The notes under the pieces were generated by a model. The model had not been told where the DNA came from. It ran no database searches and saw nothing but the letters and a program-made list of their open reading frames with translations. From the NCBI RefSeq assembly GCF_016714275.1, contig NZ_JADJNP010000001.1, forward strand, positions 1,364,001 through 1,428,000: a stretch of 64,000 bases of DNA, in the 5' to 3' direction. Below are positions 25,928 through 35,300 of this stretch, piece by piece; position 1 is the first letter of the stretch, and every line of letters starts with the position of its first letter. The DNA is from Tessaracoccus sp. Its GTDB lineage: Bacteria > Actinomycetota > Actinomycetes > Propionibacteriales > Propionibacteriaceae. The translations under genes and the position numbers were made by a program.

Positions 25928-25962
25928 CAGTGAGGCCCGCCCCGAAGGGGCGGGCCTCACTG
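25928..25962 (-). terminator. Strong hairpin between rpmA and obgE
   Basis: A perfect 16-base stem (left arm 25928-25943, GAA loop, right arm 25947-25962; core AGGCCCGCCCC) lies 12 bases after the rpmA stop. On the minus strand it is followed by CTGCTTTCTG, a weak T-rich run. It probably terminates or attenuates ribosomal-protein transcription, allowing only part of it through to obgE-proB. Confidence 0.75.
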
Positions 25963-25973
25963 TGGATCTGTGA

Positions 25974-26225
25974 TCAGGCGGGAACGACGTTGACCACGCG
26001 GCGACCGCGCTTCACACCGAACTCGACCTGGCCCTCGACAAGGGCGAAGAGGGTGTCATCGCCACCGCGTCCGACGCCGTCGCCCGGGTGGAAGTGGGTG
26101 CCGCGCTGGCGGACGAGGATCTCGCCGGCACCGACGACCTGACCGCCGTAGCGCTTGACGCCCAGACGCTGGGCGTTCGAGTCACGACCGTTGCGCGTAG
26201 AGGACGCGCCCTTCTTGTGTGCCAT
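25974..26225 (-). CDS. rpmA: 50S ribosomal protein L27
   Basis: An 83-residue bL27 protein of usual length for a type without an N-terminal cleavage extension: it starts directly with MAHKKGASSTRNGRDSN, the flexible tail that reaches the peptidyl transferase centre. The FHPGDGVGRGGDDTLFAL segment is typical. It is 10 bases downstream of rplU on the minus strand, the standard rplU-rpmA pairing. Confidence 0.97.
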   Translation of the reverse strand: MAHKKGASSTRNGRDSNAQRLGVKRYGGQVVGAGEILVRQRGTHFHPGDGVGRGGDDTLFALVEGQVEFGVKRGRRVVNVVPA

Positions 26226-26235
26226 CTTCTACTCC

Positions 26236-26544
26236 TCAGGCCTCGATACCAGTGACCTTGACCTGGGTGTACCGCTGGCGGTGACCCTGGCGCTTCTTGT
26301 AGCCGGTCTTGTTCTTGTACTTCAGGATCCGGATCTTCGGACCCTTGGTCTCGCCCACGACCTCGGCGGTGACGCTCACCTTGCCGAGAGCCTTGGCATC
26401 CGAGGTGATCTTGTCGCCGTCGACCAGCAGCAGCGGCTGCAGGGCGACAGTACCGCCGACCTCTTCCGACACCAGGTCGATGTTCAGGACGTCGCCGACA
26501 GCAACCTTGTGCTGTCGACCACCGTTGCGCACGATCGCGTACAC
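26236..26544 (-). CDS. rplU: 50S ribosomal protein L21
   Basis: A 102-residue bL21 protein starting MYAIVRNGGRQHKVAVGD and containing the conserved KYKNKTGYKKRQGHRQ basic segment that contacts 23S rRNA. It is the first gene of rplU-rpmA-obgE-proB. The 120 bases upstream, up to the rnj stop, hold a short ACCCC-CTGC-GGGGT hairpin next to rnj and presumably the rplU promoter and leader. Confidence 0.97.
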   Translation of the reverse strand: MYAIVRNGGRQHKVAVGDVLNIDLVSEEVGGTVALQPLLLVDGDKITSDAKALGKVSVTAEVVGETKGPKIRILKYKNKTGYKKRQGHRQRYTQVKVTGIEA

Positions 26545-26664
26545 GACTGACCTACCTTCGTTTAACTAGCAAAGTCTTTGGGTGCCCATCCGAACGAATA
26601 CCGTCCAGGGGCAAAGCACCGAGGGATTACTCTACGCGGCACCCCGCAGGGGGTCAAACCGGCA

Positions 26665-28341
26665 TTAGGTGGTCACCACCACCGGGACGATCATCGGGCG
26701 GCGGCGAAGACGCTTCGAGATCCACTGGCCGAAGGCACGGCGAGTCACCTGCTGTAGGCGGATCGTGTCGTCCACGCCGTCGGTCAACGCCTCAAGCAGC
26801 GCGTCGGAGACGCGGCCACGGGCCTCCTCGAACACCGAGCCGTCCTCCGCGAGACCGCGGGCCTGGATCTCCGGGCCGCTGACGATCCTACGGTTGTGGA
26901 CGTCGACGACGGTGATCACCGAGACGAAGCCCTCCTCGCCGAGGATGCGGCGGTCCATGATCGACTCAGAGATGTCGCCCACCGTCGAGCCGTCGACGAA
27001 GATGTAGCTCGCGTCAACCGATCCAACCTTCCGCGCCACGCCGTCCTTGAGATCGACGACGTCACCATCGCCCGCGATGACGACGCGCTCCGCGGGAACA
27101 CCCGTTGCCTCGGCCAGCTTGCCGTTGGCGATCAGATGGCGGACCTCGCCGTGGACCGGCATCGCGTTCTTGGGACGCAGGATGTTGTAGCAGTACAGGA
27201 GCTCGCCCGCGGATGCGTGGCCCGAGACGTGCACGAGCGCGTTGCCCTTGTGCACGACGGTGGCGCCGAGCTTCGAGAGGCCATTGATGACGCGGTAGAC
27301 GGAGTTCTCGTTGCCGGGGATGAGCGAGCTGGCGAGCAGGACCGTGTCGCCCGGGCCGACCTGGATGACGGGGTGGTCGCGGTTGGCGATGCGGCTGAGC
27401 GCGGCGAGCGGCTCGCCCTGGGAGCCGGTCGAGACAATGACGACCTTGTCGGCCGGGTACCTGTCGATCTCCTTCAGCTCGATCAGCGTCCCCGCCGGCA
27501 CCTTCAGGTAGCCGAGGTCGCGCGCGGTGCCCATGTTGCGCACCATCGAGCGTCCGACGTAGACGACCTTGCGGTCGTGCTTGACCGCCATGTCGAGCAC
27601 CTGCTGGACGCGGTGCACGTGGGAGGCGAAGCAGGCGACGATCAGCTTGCCCTTCGAGCCCTCGAACACCCGCGCAATGGCGGGCTCGATGTCCTTCTCA
27701 GGCGTAGTGAAGCCGGGCATCTCGGCGTTGGTGGAGTCCGCGAGGAACAGGTCGACGCCCTCTTCGCCGAGGCGCGCGAATCCGCGGAGGTCCGTGATCC
27801 GGCCGTCGAGCGGCAACTGGTCCATCTTGAAGTCGCCGGTGTGCAGGACGAGGCCTGCCTTGGTCCGGATGGCGACGGCAAGCGCGTCGGGAATGGAGTG
27901 GTTGACGGCCAGGAACTCGAACTCGTAGTTCCCGATCTCGATGATGTCGCCCTCCTCGACGGCGTCGAGGACGAAGTCGCGGAGGCGATGCTCGCGCAGC
28001 TTCGCGGCGACGAAAGCCAGCGTCAGCTTCGAGCCGTAGATCGGGATGTCCGGGCGGCGCTTCAGGAGGTAGGGCACGGCGCCGATGTGGTCCTCGTGCC
28101 CGTGGGTGAGGACGAGCGCGACGATGTCATCCAGGCGTCCGTCGAGGTAGTCGAGGGCCGGGAGGATGAGGTCGACGCCGGGGTGGTGGTCCTCCGGGAA
28201 GAGGACGCCGCAGTCGACGAGCGCGATCTGGCCGTCGATCTCGAACGCCGTCATGTTGCGGCCGACGTCCCCGAGACCACCCAAGGGAATCACGCGCAGC
28301 GTGCCGGGGGCCAGTTTCGGGGGCGTCATCACTTCTGTCAT
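26665..28341 (-). CDS. rnj: Ribonuclease J
   Basis: A 558-residue metallo-beta-lactamase/beta-CASP ribonuclease with endo- and 5'-exonuclease activity in RNA processing and decay. The zinc-binding signature is LTHGHEDHIGA; LHTGDFKMD and FLADSTNAEMPG are further metal and beta-CASP motifs, and VHVSGHASAGEL lies near the C-terminal part of the catalytic core. The ATG at 28341 follows the family N-terminus; the longer frame upstream runs antisense to the GNAT gene. It lies upstream of rplU on the minus strand and is divergent from the GNAT gene, with 64 bases between. Confidence 0.94.
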   Translation of the reverse strand: MTEVMTPPKLAPGTLRVIPLGGLGDVGRNMTAFEIDGQIALVDCGVLFPEDHHPGVDLILPALDYLDGRLDDIVALVLTHGHEDHIGAVPYLLKRRPDIPIYGSKLTLAFVAAKLREHRLRDFVLDAVEEGDIIEIGNYEFEFLAVNHSIPDALAVAIRTKAGLVLHTGDFKMDQLPLDGRITDLRGFARLGEEGVDLFLADSTNAEMPGFTTPEKDIEPAIARVFEGSKGKLIVACFASHVHRVQQVLDMAVKHDRKVVYVGRSMVRNMGTARDLGYLKVPAGTLIELKEIDRYPADKVVIVSTGSQGEPLAALSRIANRDHPVIQVGPGDTVLLASSLIPGNENSVYRVINGLSKLGATVVHKGNALVHVSGHASAGELLYCYNILRPKNAMPVHGEVRHLIANGKLAEATGVPAERVVIAGDGDVVDLKDGVARKVGSVDASYIFVDGSTVGDISESIMDRRILGEEGFVSVITVVDVHNRRIVSGPEIQARGLAEDGSVFEEARGRVSDALLEALTDGVDDTIRLQQVTRRAFGQWISKRLRRRPMIVPVVVTT

Positions 28342-28405
28342 GGCCCACAGGGTAGTGGACTTTCGCTGGTCAGCGGCCCTCGTTGAGGCCCCTAGGATGG
28401 TCCGC

Positions 28406-28942
28406 ATGTCTGCCGTCGACACCGTCCGCCTGGCCATGCCGTCCGAGTCCGTCGATCTCGCCCGCATCCAGCGACGTGCGTGGTCGGAGTCCGGCGCGCT
28501 TGCGGCCGCGGTCGCGGGGATGGGGGCAGACGAGGCAACCCGCGCCTGGCACGACGCCATTGTCCGCCCGCCGCTGGCTCACTTCCGGGTGCTCGTCGCC
28601 ATCGGCGAGCCTGGCGTCGTCGCGTTCGCGGTCACCGGACCCAGCCCCGACGACGACGCGGAGGAACGCGTAGGCACCATCGGCGAGTTCGTCGTCGACC
28701 CCCGCCAGCGCGGCCGCGGCCACGGCTCGCGGCTGCTGAACGCGGCCGTCGACACGCTGCGCACCGACGGCTATGACGTCGCCACCATCTGGGTCCAGGC
28801 AGCCGACGACGCCCTCCGCGCGTTCCTCACCGGCTGCGGGTGGGCGTCAGACGGCGCGCACCAGGAGGTCGCCGTCGACGACGCGGGCGCACGCCTCAGG
28901 CTCGTGCGCCTGCACACCCGCATCGCCGACGCGGGACACTAG
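28406..28942 (+). CDS. GNAT-family N-acetyltransferase
   Basis: A 178-residue acetyltransferase fold protein. The acetyl-CoA binding motif A is GEFVVDPRQRGRGHGSRLLNA (Q/RxxGxG/A type), and the C-terminal LRAFLTGCGW segment is the usual motif B helix. The substrate is not deducible. The ATG at 28406 is preceded by a possible AGG at 9 bases; an in-frame ATG at 28397 is possible. Its TAG stop shares a CTAG with the stop of the convergent dapB (28939-28942). Confidence 0.85.
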   Translation: MSAVDTVRLAMPSESVDLARIQRRAWSESGALAAAVAGMGADEATRAWHDAIVRPPLAHFRVLVAIGEPGVVAFAVTGPSPDDDAEERVGTIGEFVVDPRQRGRGHGSRLLNAAVDTLRTDGYDVATIWVQAADDALRAFLTGCGWASDGAHQEVAVDDAGARLRLVRLHTRIADAGH

Positions 28943-29679
28943 ATTCCGAGCACCGACTCCATCTCGAGGGTCAGGCCGGGGTGGTCGACGACGTGGCGGA
29001 TGCCGGCGACGACGCCGGGCATGAACGAGACCCGGTCGAACGAGTCGTGGCGGATGGTGAGCGTCTCCCCCAACGCACCGAACAGCACCTCTTGGTGCGC
29101 GACCAGGCCTTGGAGCCGCACGCCGTGGACGTGGATGCCGTCGACGACCGCACCGCGGGCGCCGTCGTCGTGGACGGTCGCGTCCGGGACCGCGCCGAGG
29201 CCGGCCTCGGCGCGGGCGGCGGCGATGCGCCGCGCTGTCGTCGCGGAGGTACCCGACGGCGCGTCGGCCTTGTTCGGGTGGTGCAGTTCGACGATCTCCG
29301 CCGACGGGTAGAACGCGGCCGCCTTCGCCGCGAACTGCATCATGAGCACGGCACCGATCGAGAAGTTCGACGCGATCAGCACGCCGACGCCTGGGTTCTC
29401 GGCGAGCACGTCACGCACCAGATCGAGGCGCTCCGGCGTGAACCCGGTCGTGCCGATGACCATGTGCATCCCGCGGCTCACCGCCCATTCGATGTTCTCC
29501 ATGACGGCATTGGGATGGGTGAAGTCGACGACGACCTGCGCGCGCCCGATCTGCTCCCGCGGCTCTCCGAGATCGACCCCTCCGACAGCGGTCATCCCCT
29601 CGGCGCGCCCCACGGCGCGGATCACCTCGCTGCCCATCTTTCCGCTCGCCCCGAAAACGCCGACCCGGATCTCATTCAC
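28939..29679 (-). CDS. dapB: 4-hydroxy-tetrahydrodipicolinate reductase DapB
   Basis: A 246-residue NAD(P)H-dependent reductase of the lysine/diaminopimelate pathway. The dinucleotide-binding start is IRVGVFGASGKMG. The catalytic segment ELHHPNKADAPSGTS contains the His pair and Lys of the family. GTG at 29679 was chosen because it fits the family N-terminus and has a GGAAGGG site upstream; the longer frame adds non-homologous residues. Its TAG stop overlaps the stop of the convergent GNAT gene inside one CTAG. Confidence 0.95.
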   Translation of the reverse strand: MNEIRVGVFGASGKMGSEVIRAVGRAEGMTAVGGVDLGEPREQIGRAQVVVDFTHPNAVMENIEWAVSRGMHMVIGTTGFTPERLDLVRDVLAENPGVGVLIASNFSIGAVLMMQFAAKAAAFYPSAEIVELHHPNKADAPSGTSATTARRIAAARAEAGLGAVPDATVHDDGARGAVVDGIHVHGVRLQGLVAHQEVLFGALGETLTIRHDSFDRVSFMPGVVAGIRHVVDHPGLTLEMESVLGI

Positions 29680-29830
29680 CGCTGGTTCCCTTCCCTCTTC
29701 CTCACAGTTAGGCCCAACGTTACCCATCATCGAGGGGACCGAGGCCGTAGACAGGCCCGGTGTAGGTTCACAGCCGGAGCGCAGGCCGCCGCTGGCAGTC
29801 CTGCACCGTCGGCAGAGGGCAGACCCAGGC

Positions 29831-29866
29831 AAAAGAGGCGCCAGGACCAGATGGTCCCGGCGCCTC
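29831..29866 (-). terminator. Rho-independent terminator of pnp
   Basis: The stem has arms GAGGCGCC and GGCGCCTC, one A-C mismatch, then GGACC and GGTCC around an AGAT loop. On the minus strand the stem is followed by TTTT, the expected polarity for transcripts leaving pnp. Confidence 0.8.
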
Positions 29867-29875
29867 ATCGGCTCA

Positions 29876-29930
29876 TTGGTTTCGACTCGCCGGTTCGCTA
29901 TCGCTCACGCGGCGGCTCCGCCAGCAGTCG
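29876..29930. repeat. Short intergenic repeat starting TTGGTTTCGAC, copy 1
   Basis: Between the pnp stop and its terminator lies TTGGTTTCGACTCGCC followed by a GC-rich imperfect palindrome. The first 11 bases are identical to a segment at 43069, found in the same relative position between the rpsO stop and its terminator. It looks like a small REP-type intergenic element. Confidence 0.45.
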
Positions 29931-32132
29931 TCACTCGGCCGCGGCCTCGGTCTCCTCGACGACCGGGACCAGCGACAGCTTGCCGCGGTCGTCGATCTCC
30001 GAGATCTCGACCTGCAGCTTCTGGCCGACGCTCAGCACGTCCTCCGGATCCTCGACGCGCTTGCCGCCGGCGAGGGCGCGCAGCTTCGAGATGTGCAGGA
30101 GGCCGTCCTTGCCGGGCATGAGCGACACGAACGCGCCGAACGGCATCAGCTTGACGACGGTGCCGAGGTAGCGCTCGCCCTTCTCAGGCAGGTGCGGGTT
30201 GGCGATCGCGTTGATCTGCGCGACCGCGGCCTCCGCGGCCTCGCCGCTGTCGGCGCCCACGTACACGGTGCCGTCGTCCTCGATCGCGATGTTCGCGCCG
30301 GTCTCGTCCTGGATCGTGTTGATGACCTTGCCCTTGGGGCCGATGACCTCGCCGATCTTGTCGACCGGGATGCGCAGCGAGATGATGCGCGGCGCGTACG
30401 GGGACATCTCATCCGGCGCGTCGATGGCCTCACCCATGACCTCGAGGAGGGTGTGGCGGGCGTCGCGGGCCTGGAGCAGGGCCTTCTGCAGCTCGACGGC
30501 GGGGATGCCGTTGAGCTTGGTGTCCAGCTGGAGGGCGGTGACGAAGTCACGCGTTCCCGCCACCTTGAAGTCCATGTCGCCGAGGGCATCCTCGGCGCCA
30601 AGGATGTCGGTCAGCGCGATGTACTTGGTCTCGCCGTCGACGTCCTCACTCATGAGGCCCATCGCGATGCCCGCGACGGCGGCCTTCAACGGCACGCCGG
30701 CGTTCAGCAGCGACAGCGTGGACGCGCAGACCGAGCCCATCGACGTCGAGCCGTTGGAGCCGAGCGCCTCGGAGACCTGGCGGATGGCGTACGGGAACTC
30801 GTTGCGAGTGGGCAGCACTGGCGCGATCGCCCGCTCGGCGAGAGCGCCGTGGCCGATCTCGCGACGCTTCGGGGAGCCGACGCGGCCGGTCTCGCCCGTC
30901 GAGAACGGCGGGAAGTTGTAGTTGTGCATGTAGCGCTTGGTCGACTCGGGCGAGAGCGTGTCGATCTTCTGCTCCATGTCGAGCATGTTCAGCGTCGAGA
31001 CACCCAGGATCTGGGTCTCGCCGCGCTGGAACAGCGCCGAACCGTGCACGCGCGGGATGACCGCGACCTCGGCGGAGAGCTCACGAATGTCGCTCGGGCC
31101 GCGGCCGTCGATGCGGACGCCCTCAGTGAGGGTGCGGTGGCGAACGATCTTCTTGGTCAGGGCCTTGAGGGCCGCGGAGACCTCGTTGCCGCGGTCGGCG
31201 AAGCGCTCGGCCAGCTGGGCCTGCACGTCCCCGCGGATGGCGTGGGTGGCCTCGTCGCGCTCCTGCTTGCCCGCGATGCGCATGGCCTCGGCCACACGGT
31301 CGCTGGCGAGCTCCTGGACGGCCTCGAAGACGTCGTCCTGGTAGTCGCGGAAGACCGGGAAGTCGTAGGTCTCCTTGGGCAGCTTCGCGGCCAGCTCGGA
31401 CTGCGCGTCGCACAGCGCCTTGATGAACGGCTTGGCGGCCTCAAGTCCCTGGCCGACGATCTCCTCGGTCGGCGCGGTCTTGCCCGCGCGGACGAGCTCC
31501 CAGGTGGCGTCCGTTCCGCCGGCCTCGACCATCATGATGGCGACGTCACCGTCGGCGAGCACGCGACCCGCGACGACCATCTGGAAGGCGGACTTGGCCA
31601 CCTGCTCGACGGTCGGGAACGCGACCCACTGGTCGTCGATGAGGGCGACGCGGACGCCGCCGATGGGGCCGGAGAACGGCAGGCCCGCGAGCTGGGTCGA
31701 CATGGAGGCCGCGTTGATCGCGACGACGTCGTACATGACCGCCGGATTCAGCGAGAGCACGGTGACGACGACCTGGACCTCGTTGCGGAGGCCCTTGACG
31801 AACGCGGGACGCAGCGGACGGTCGATCAGGCGGCAGGCCAGGATGGCGCCCTCACCGGGGCGGCCTTCGCGACGGAAGAACGAGCCGGGGATGCGGCCCG
31901 CGGCGTACATCCGCTCCTCGACGTCGACGGTGAGCGGGAAAAAGTCGATGGCGTCGCGCGGGGTCTTCTGCGCGGTCGTCGCCGACAGCAACATGGTGTC
32001 GCCGTCGAGGTAGACGGCGGCCGATCCGTCGGCCTGCTGCGCGAGCGCGCCGGCCTCGAAGCGGACGGTGTGGGTGCCGTAGCGGCCGTTGTCAATCACG
32101 GCCTCGGCGAATTCGATGCCCGGTCCTTCCAC
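29931..32132 (-). CDS. pnp: Polyribonucleotide nucleotidyltransferase (PNPase)
   Basis: A 733-residue phosphorolytic 3'-exoribonuclease. It has two RNase PH domains (RPLRPAFVKG and EFPYAIRQVSEALGSNGSTSMGSVCASTLSLLNAG belong to their cores), a KH domain (IPVDKIGEVIGPKGKVINTI, about residues 590-650) and an S1 domain (GTVVKLMPFGAFVSLMPG, about residues 655-725), ending in a short acidic tail. The length is normal. In actinobacteria pnp often follows rpsO; here rpsO lies 11 kb away. The start is divergent from putA with 241 bases between. Confidence 0.97.
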   Translation of the reverse strand: MEGPGIEFAEAVIDNGRYGTHTVRFEAGALAQQADGSAAVYLDGDTMLLSATTAQKTPRDAIDFFPLTVDVEERMYAAGRIPGSFFRREGRPGEGAILACRLIDRPLRPAFVKGLRNEVQVVVTVLSLNPAVMYDVVAINAASMSTQLAGLPFSGPIGGVRVALIDDQWVAFPTVEQVAKSAFQMVVAGRVLADGDVAIMMVEAGGTDATWELVRAGKTAPTEEIVGQGLEAAKPFIKALCDAQSELAAKLPKETYDFPVFRDYQDDVFEAVQELASDRVAEAMRIAGKQERDEATHAIRGDVQAQLAERFADRGNEVSAALKALTKKIVRHRTLTEGVRIDGRGPSDIRELSAEVAVIPRVHGSALFQRGETQILGVSTLNMLDMEQKIDTLSPESTKRYMHNYNFPPFSTGETGRVGSPKRREIGHGALAERAIAPVLPTRNEFPYAIRQVSEALGSNGSTSMGSVCASTLSLLNAGVPLKAAVAGIAMGLMSEDVDGETKYIALTDILGAEDALGDMDFKVAGTRDFVTALQLDTKLNGIPAVELQKALLQARDARHTLLEVMGEAIDAPDEMSPYAPRIISLRIPVDKIGEVIGPKGKVINTIQDETGANIAIEDDGTVYVGADSGEAAEAAVAQINAIANPHLPEKGERYLGTVVKLMPFGAFVSLMPGKDGLLHISKLRALAGGKRVEDPEDVLSVGQKLQVEISEIDDRGKLSLVPVVEETEAAAE

Positions 32133-32292
32133 GGACAGGCTCCTTTCGTTCGGGCGCAGCCCAAACCCGCGCGGGTGTTCTCCCCGCGAAGCGCCAGCCG
32201 GTCTTCGATCGAGGCCCGCGGGTGCGCAATCTCCTGCACCCGAAGGCCACTACCGAGGACCAGACTCACACCCGGTTGGGCGGCTGTTTCTC

Positions 32293-32317
32293 TCTCGGAC
32301 CACGAAATGGTCCGAGA
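32293..32317. promoter_or_regulatory. Ten-base inverted repeat between pnp and putA
   Basis: Perfect arms TCTCGGACCA and TGGTCCGAGA with a CGAAA spacer lie 57 bases upstream of the putA start and 160 bases upstream of pnp. It may be an operator for putA or a hairpin in a leader RNA. No T-run follows it in either direction, so it is unlikely to be a terminator. The rest of the 241-base gap shows other weak GC-rich inverted repeats. Confidence 0.45.
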
Positions 32318-32373
32318 TCATGCTACCCCCTCGCCTCACTTCCACCGTATTCGCGACGTGGCACGATGAGCTC

Positions 32374-35300
32374 ATGAGCACATCGTCCGTGCACGTCATC
32401 GGCGACGCCGCCATCGCGACGGCGCGACGGTGGGCCGAGGCCTGCCGCACCCATCCCGAACCCCGGGCCACGAAGCTGTTGGCCGCCGCCCTGCGTCACC
32501 CCGAGGGGCTTCGCTTCACCCTCGACTTCGTGGACACGGTCATCCGTCCCGAGGATCCGACGGTCGCCGCCGCCGCGCTGCGAGAGCTGGCCCGCCGCGA
32601 CGTCGGCTTCCTGCCGGCTCCCCTGCGACTCGGGCTGCGCACCGCGGTGGCGGCCACGCCCGGTACCCTGCTCCCGCTCGTCAGGAAGGTGTTCGAGATG
32701 CTCGTCGGCGACCTCGTCGTCGACGTCGGCTCCTCCCTCGCTCCTGCGCTGCGACGCCTGCGGCGCCGTGGGGCGGAGCTCAACGTGAACCTGCTCGGCG
32801 AGGCCGTCCTGGGCGACGAGCACGCCCGGGCGCGCCTCGAAGCGACGACGAGGCTCCTGTCGCGCGCGGATGTCGACTATGTGTCCATCAAGGTGTCGTC
32901 GGTGCTGGGTCAGCATGCCCCCTGGGGCCAGGCTGCCGTCGCCGACGCCGCCGTCGAACGGCTGCGGCCGCTGTTCCTCCGGGCGGTCCGCGAGGACACG
33001 TTCGTCAACATCGACATGGAGGAGTACCGCGACCTGCACCTGACGCTCGAGGTGTTCGAGCGCCTCGTACTGGAACCTGAGCTGCTGCGGCTGCGGACGG
33101 GCCTCGCGGTGCAGTGCTATCTGGTGGAGTCGCCGCTCGTCCTGCGCGAGCTTGACCGCATCGCGGCCGCGCGGATCGCGGCCGGCGGTGCGCCTCTCAA
33201 GGCCCGGCTCGTCAAGGGCGCGAACCTCGCCATGGAGCGCGTGCAGGCGGAGCTGCGCGGCTGGGCGAACCCCGCGCACGCGACGAAGGAGGAGACCGAC
33301 GCCTCGTACCTGCGCGCGCTGGGCGAGTGCCTGACGCCCGAGCGCGCAGCGCGGGTGCGGATCGGCGTCGCGAGCCACAACATCTACACGTTGGCCGCCG
33401 CCTGGGAGCTGGCGAAGGCACGGGGCGTGACCGACGCCGTCGACGTCGAGATGCTGTCGGGCATGGGTGTGCCGCTGCAGCGGGTGATCCAGGGCGAGGT
33501 CGGCCGGCTGCGGTTGTACGTGCCGGTGGTGCCGCGCGCCGAGTACGACTCCGCCATCTCGTACCTCGTCCGCAGGCTCGAGGAGAACGCGGCGCCCGAG
33601 AACTTCATGTCCGGTGCCGCGTCGCTGGGCGCCGACGCTGGGTTCCTTGATCGTGAGGAGGCGCGGTTCCGGGCTGCTCTCTCGCATGTCGACGACGCGA
33701 CGCCGAAGGAGTGGGCCACTCAGGTTCGCCCCGAGCACCCCGGGTTCGCGAACGCCGTCGACACCGACCCCGCGCTGCTCGCGAACCAGGAATGGGCGGA
33801 GTCGATCCGTGCGGGGTTACCCGCCCCGGAGCTCGGCGCCGCCACGCTGGCCGTCGCGCGCCTCGACGGGGAGGGCGCCGTCGACGGGGTACTCGCCCGG
33901 GGTGTGGAGGCGGGGACGCGGTGGGCCGACGTCTCCCCCGCCGAGCGCGCCCGCCTGCTGCGGCGCCTCGGCGACGAGCTGGAGTCGGCCCGCGCCGACC
34001 TCATCCGCATCGCCGCCGACGAGGTGGGCAAGCTGATCGACCAGGCGGACGTCGAGGTCTCGGAGGCCTGCGACTTCGCGCGCTACTACGCGGGTCTGGC
34101 AGAGGAGCGGGTCGACGGCGTCCTCCGCGTGCCGCCGCGGCTGGTACTCGTGGCCTCTCCGTGGAACTTCCCCATCGCCATCCCGCTGGGCGGCGTCGCG
34201 GCAGCGCTGGCGGCCGGGTCCGCGGTCATCCTCAAGCCGGCGCCGCCCGCGCGTCGGGTCGCCGCCGTGCTCACGGAGGCCTGCCTGCGGGCAGGGTTCC
34301 CCGAGGGCGTCGTCCAGCTCGCACACGTCGACGACGGGCCACTCGGCCGGGCCCTTGTCGAGGATTCGCGCGTGGGCCTCGTGGTGCTCACCGGCGCGGC
34401 GGAGACCGCCGAGCTGTTCCGGTCCTGGCGGCCGGGCCTCCCGCTGCTGGCGGAGACCTCCGGCAAGAACGCGCTGGTCATCACGCCGTCAGCCGACCTC
34501 GACCTCGCCGCCGTCGATCTCGTCGCGTCCGCGTTCGGCCACGCGGGCCAGAAGTGCTCGGCGGCGTCGCTCGGCATCCTCGTCGGCTCCGTGGCGCGCT
34601 CGCGTAGGTTCCTGGACCAGGTCTGCGACGCGGCCCGTTCGCTCGTCGTCGCCTGGCCCGACGACCCGCTGGCGGAGGTGGGTCCGCTCACCGAGCCGCC
34701 CGGCGAGAAGCTGCTCCGCGGGCTCACGACCCTGGAGGCCGGGCAGCGCTGGCTGCTGAAGCCGGAGCGGATCGACCAGCGGCTGTGGCGGCCGGGCGTC
34801 CGCGAGGGCGTGCTTCCCGGCAGCGAGTTCCACCAGGTCGAGTACTTCGGGCCGGTGCTGGGGTTGATGTCGGCGGCGACGCTGGATGAGGCCATCGCCT
34901 GGCAAAACGGCACCCCCTACGGCCTGACCGCGGGGCTGCACTCGCTGGACCCCTCGGAGGTCCAGACGTGGCTCGACCGGGTCGAGGCAGGCAACGTGTA
35001 CGTGAACCGCTCGATCACCGGCGCCATCGTGCGCCGGCAGCCGTTCGGCGGCTGGAAGCGTTCCGCCGTCGGCCCGGGCGCGAAGGCGGGCGGACCCAAC
35101 TACCTGCTGGCCTTCGGCCGCTGGGAGCCAGACCTCGACGCCGCACCGGACGATGCCTGGCTCGCCGCCGCACGGGCGTCGGACGAGGCCGCGCTGCGCA
35201 GCCACTTCCGGAGGCAGGACCGCACCGGGCTCTCCGCGGAGATCAACGTGCTGCGCTACCGCCCCGTCCCCGTCACGGTCCGGGTCGAGGATGCGCCGGT

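Noticed and set aside
32323..33738. 471-residue frame antisense to putA
   Set aside because: The putA frame has unmistakable catalytic motifs, while this one is low-complexity with no motif.
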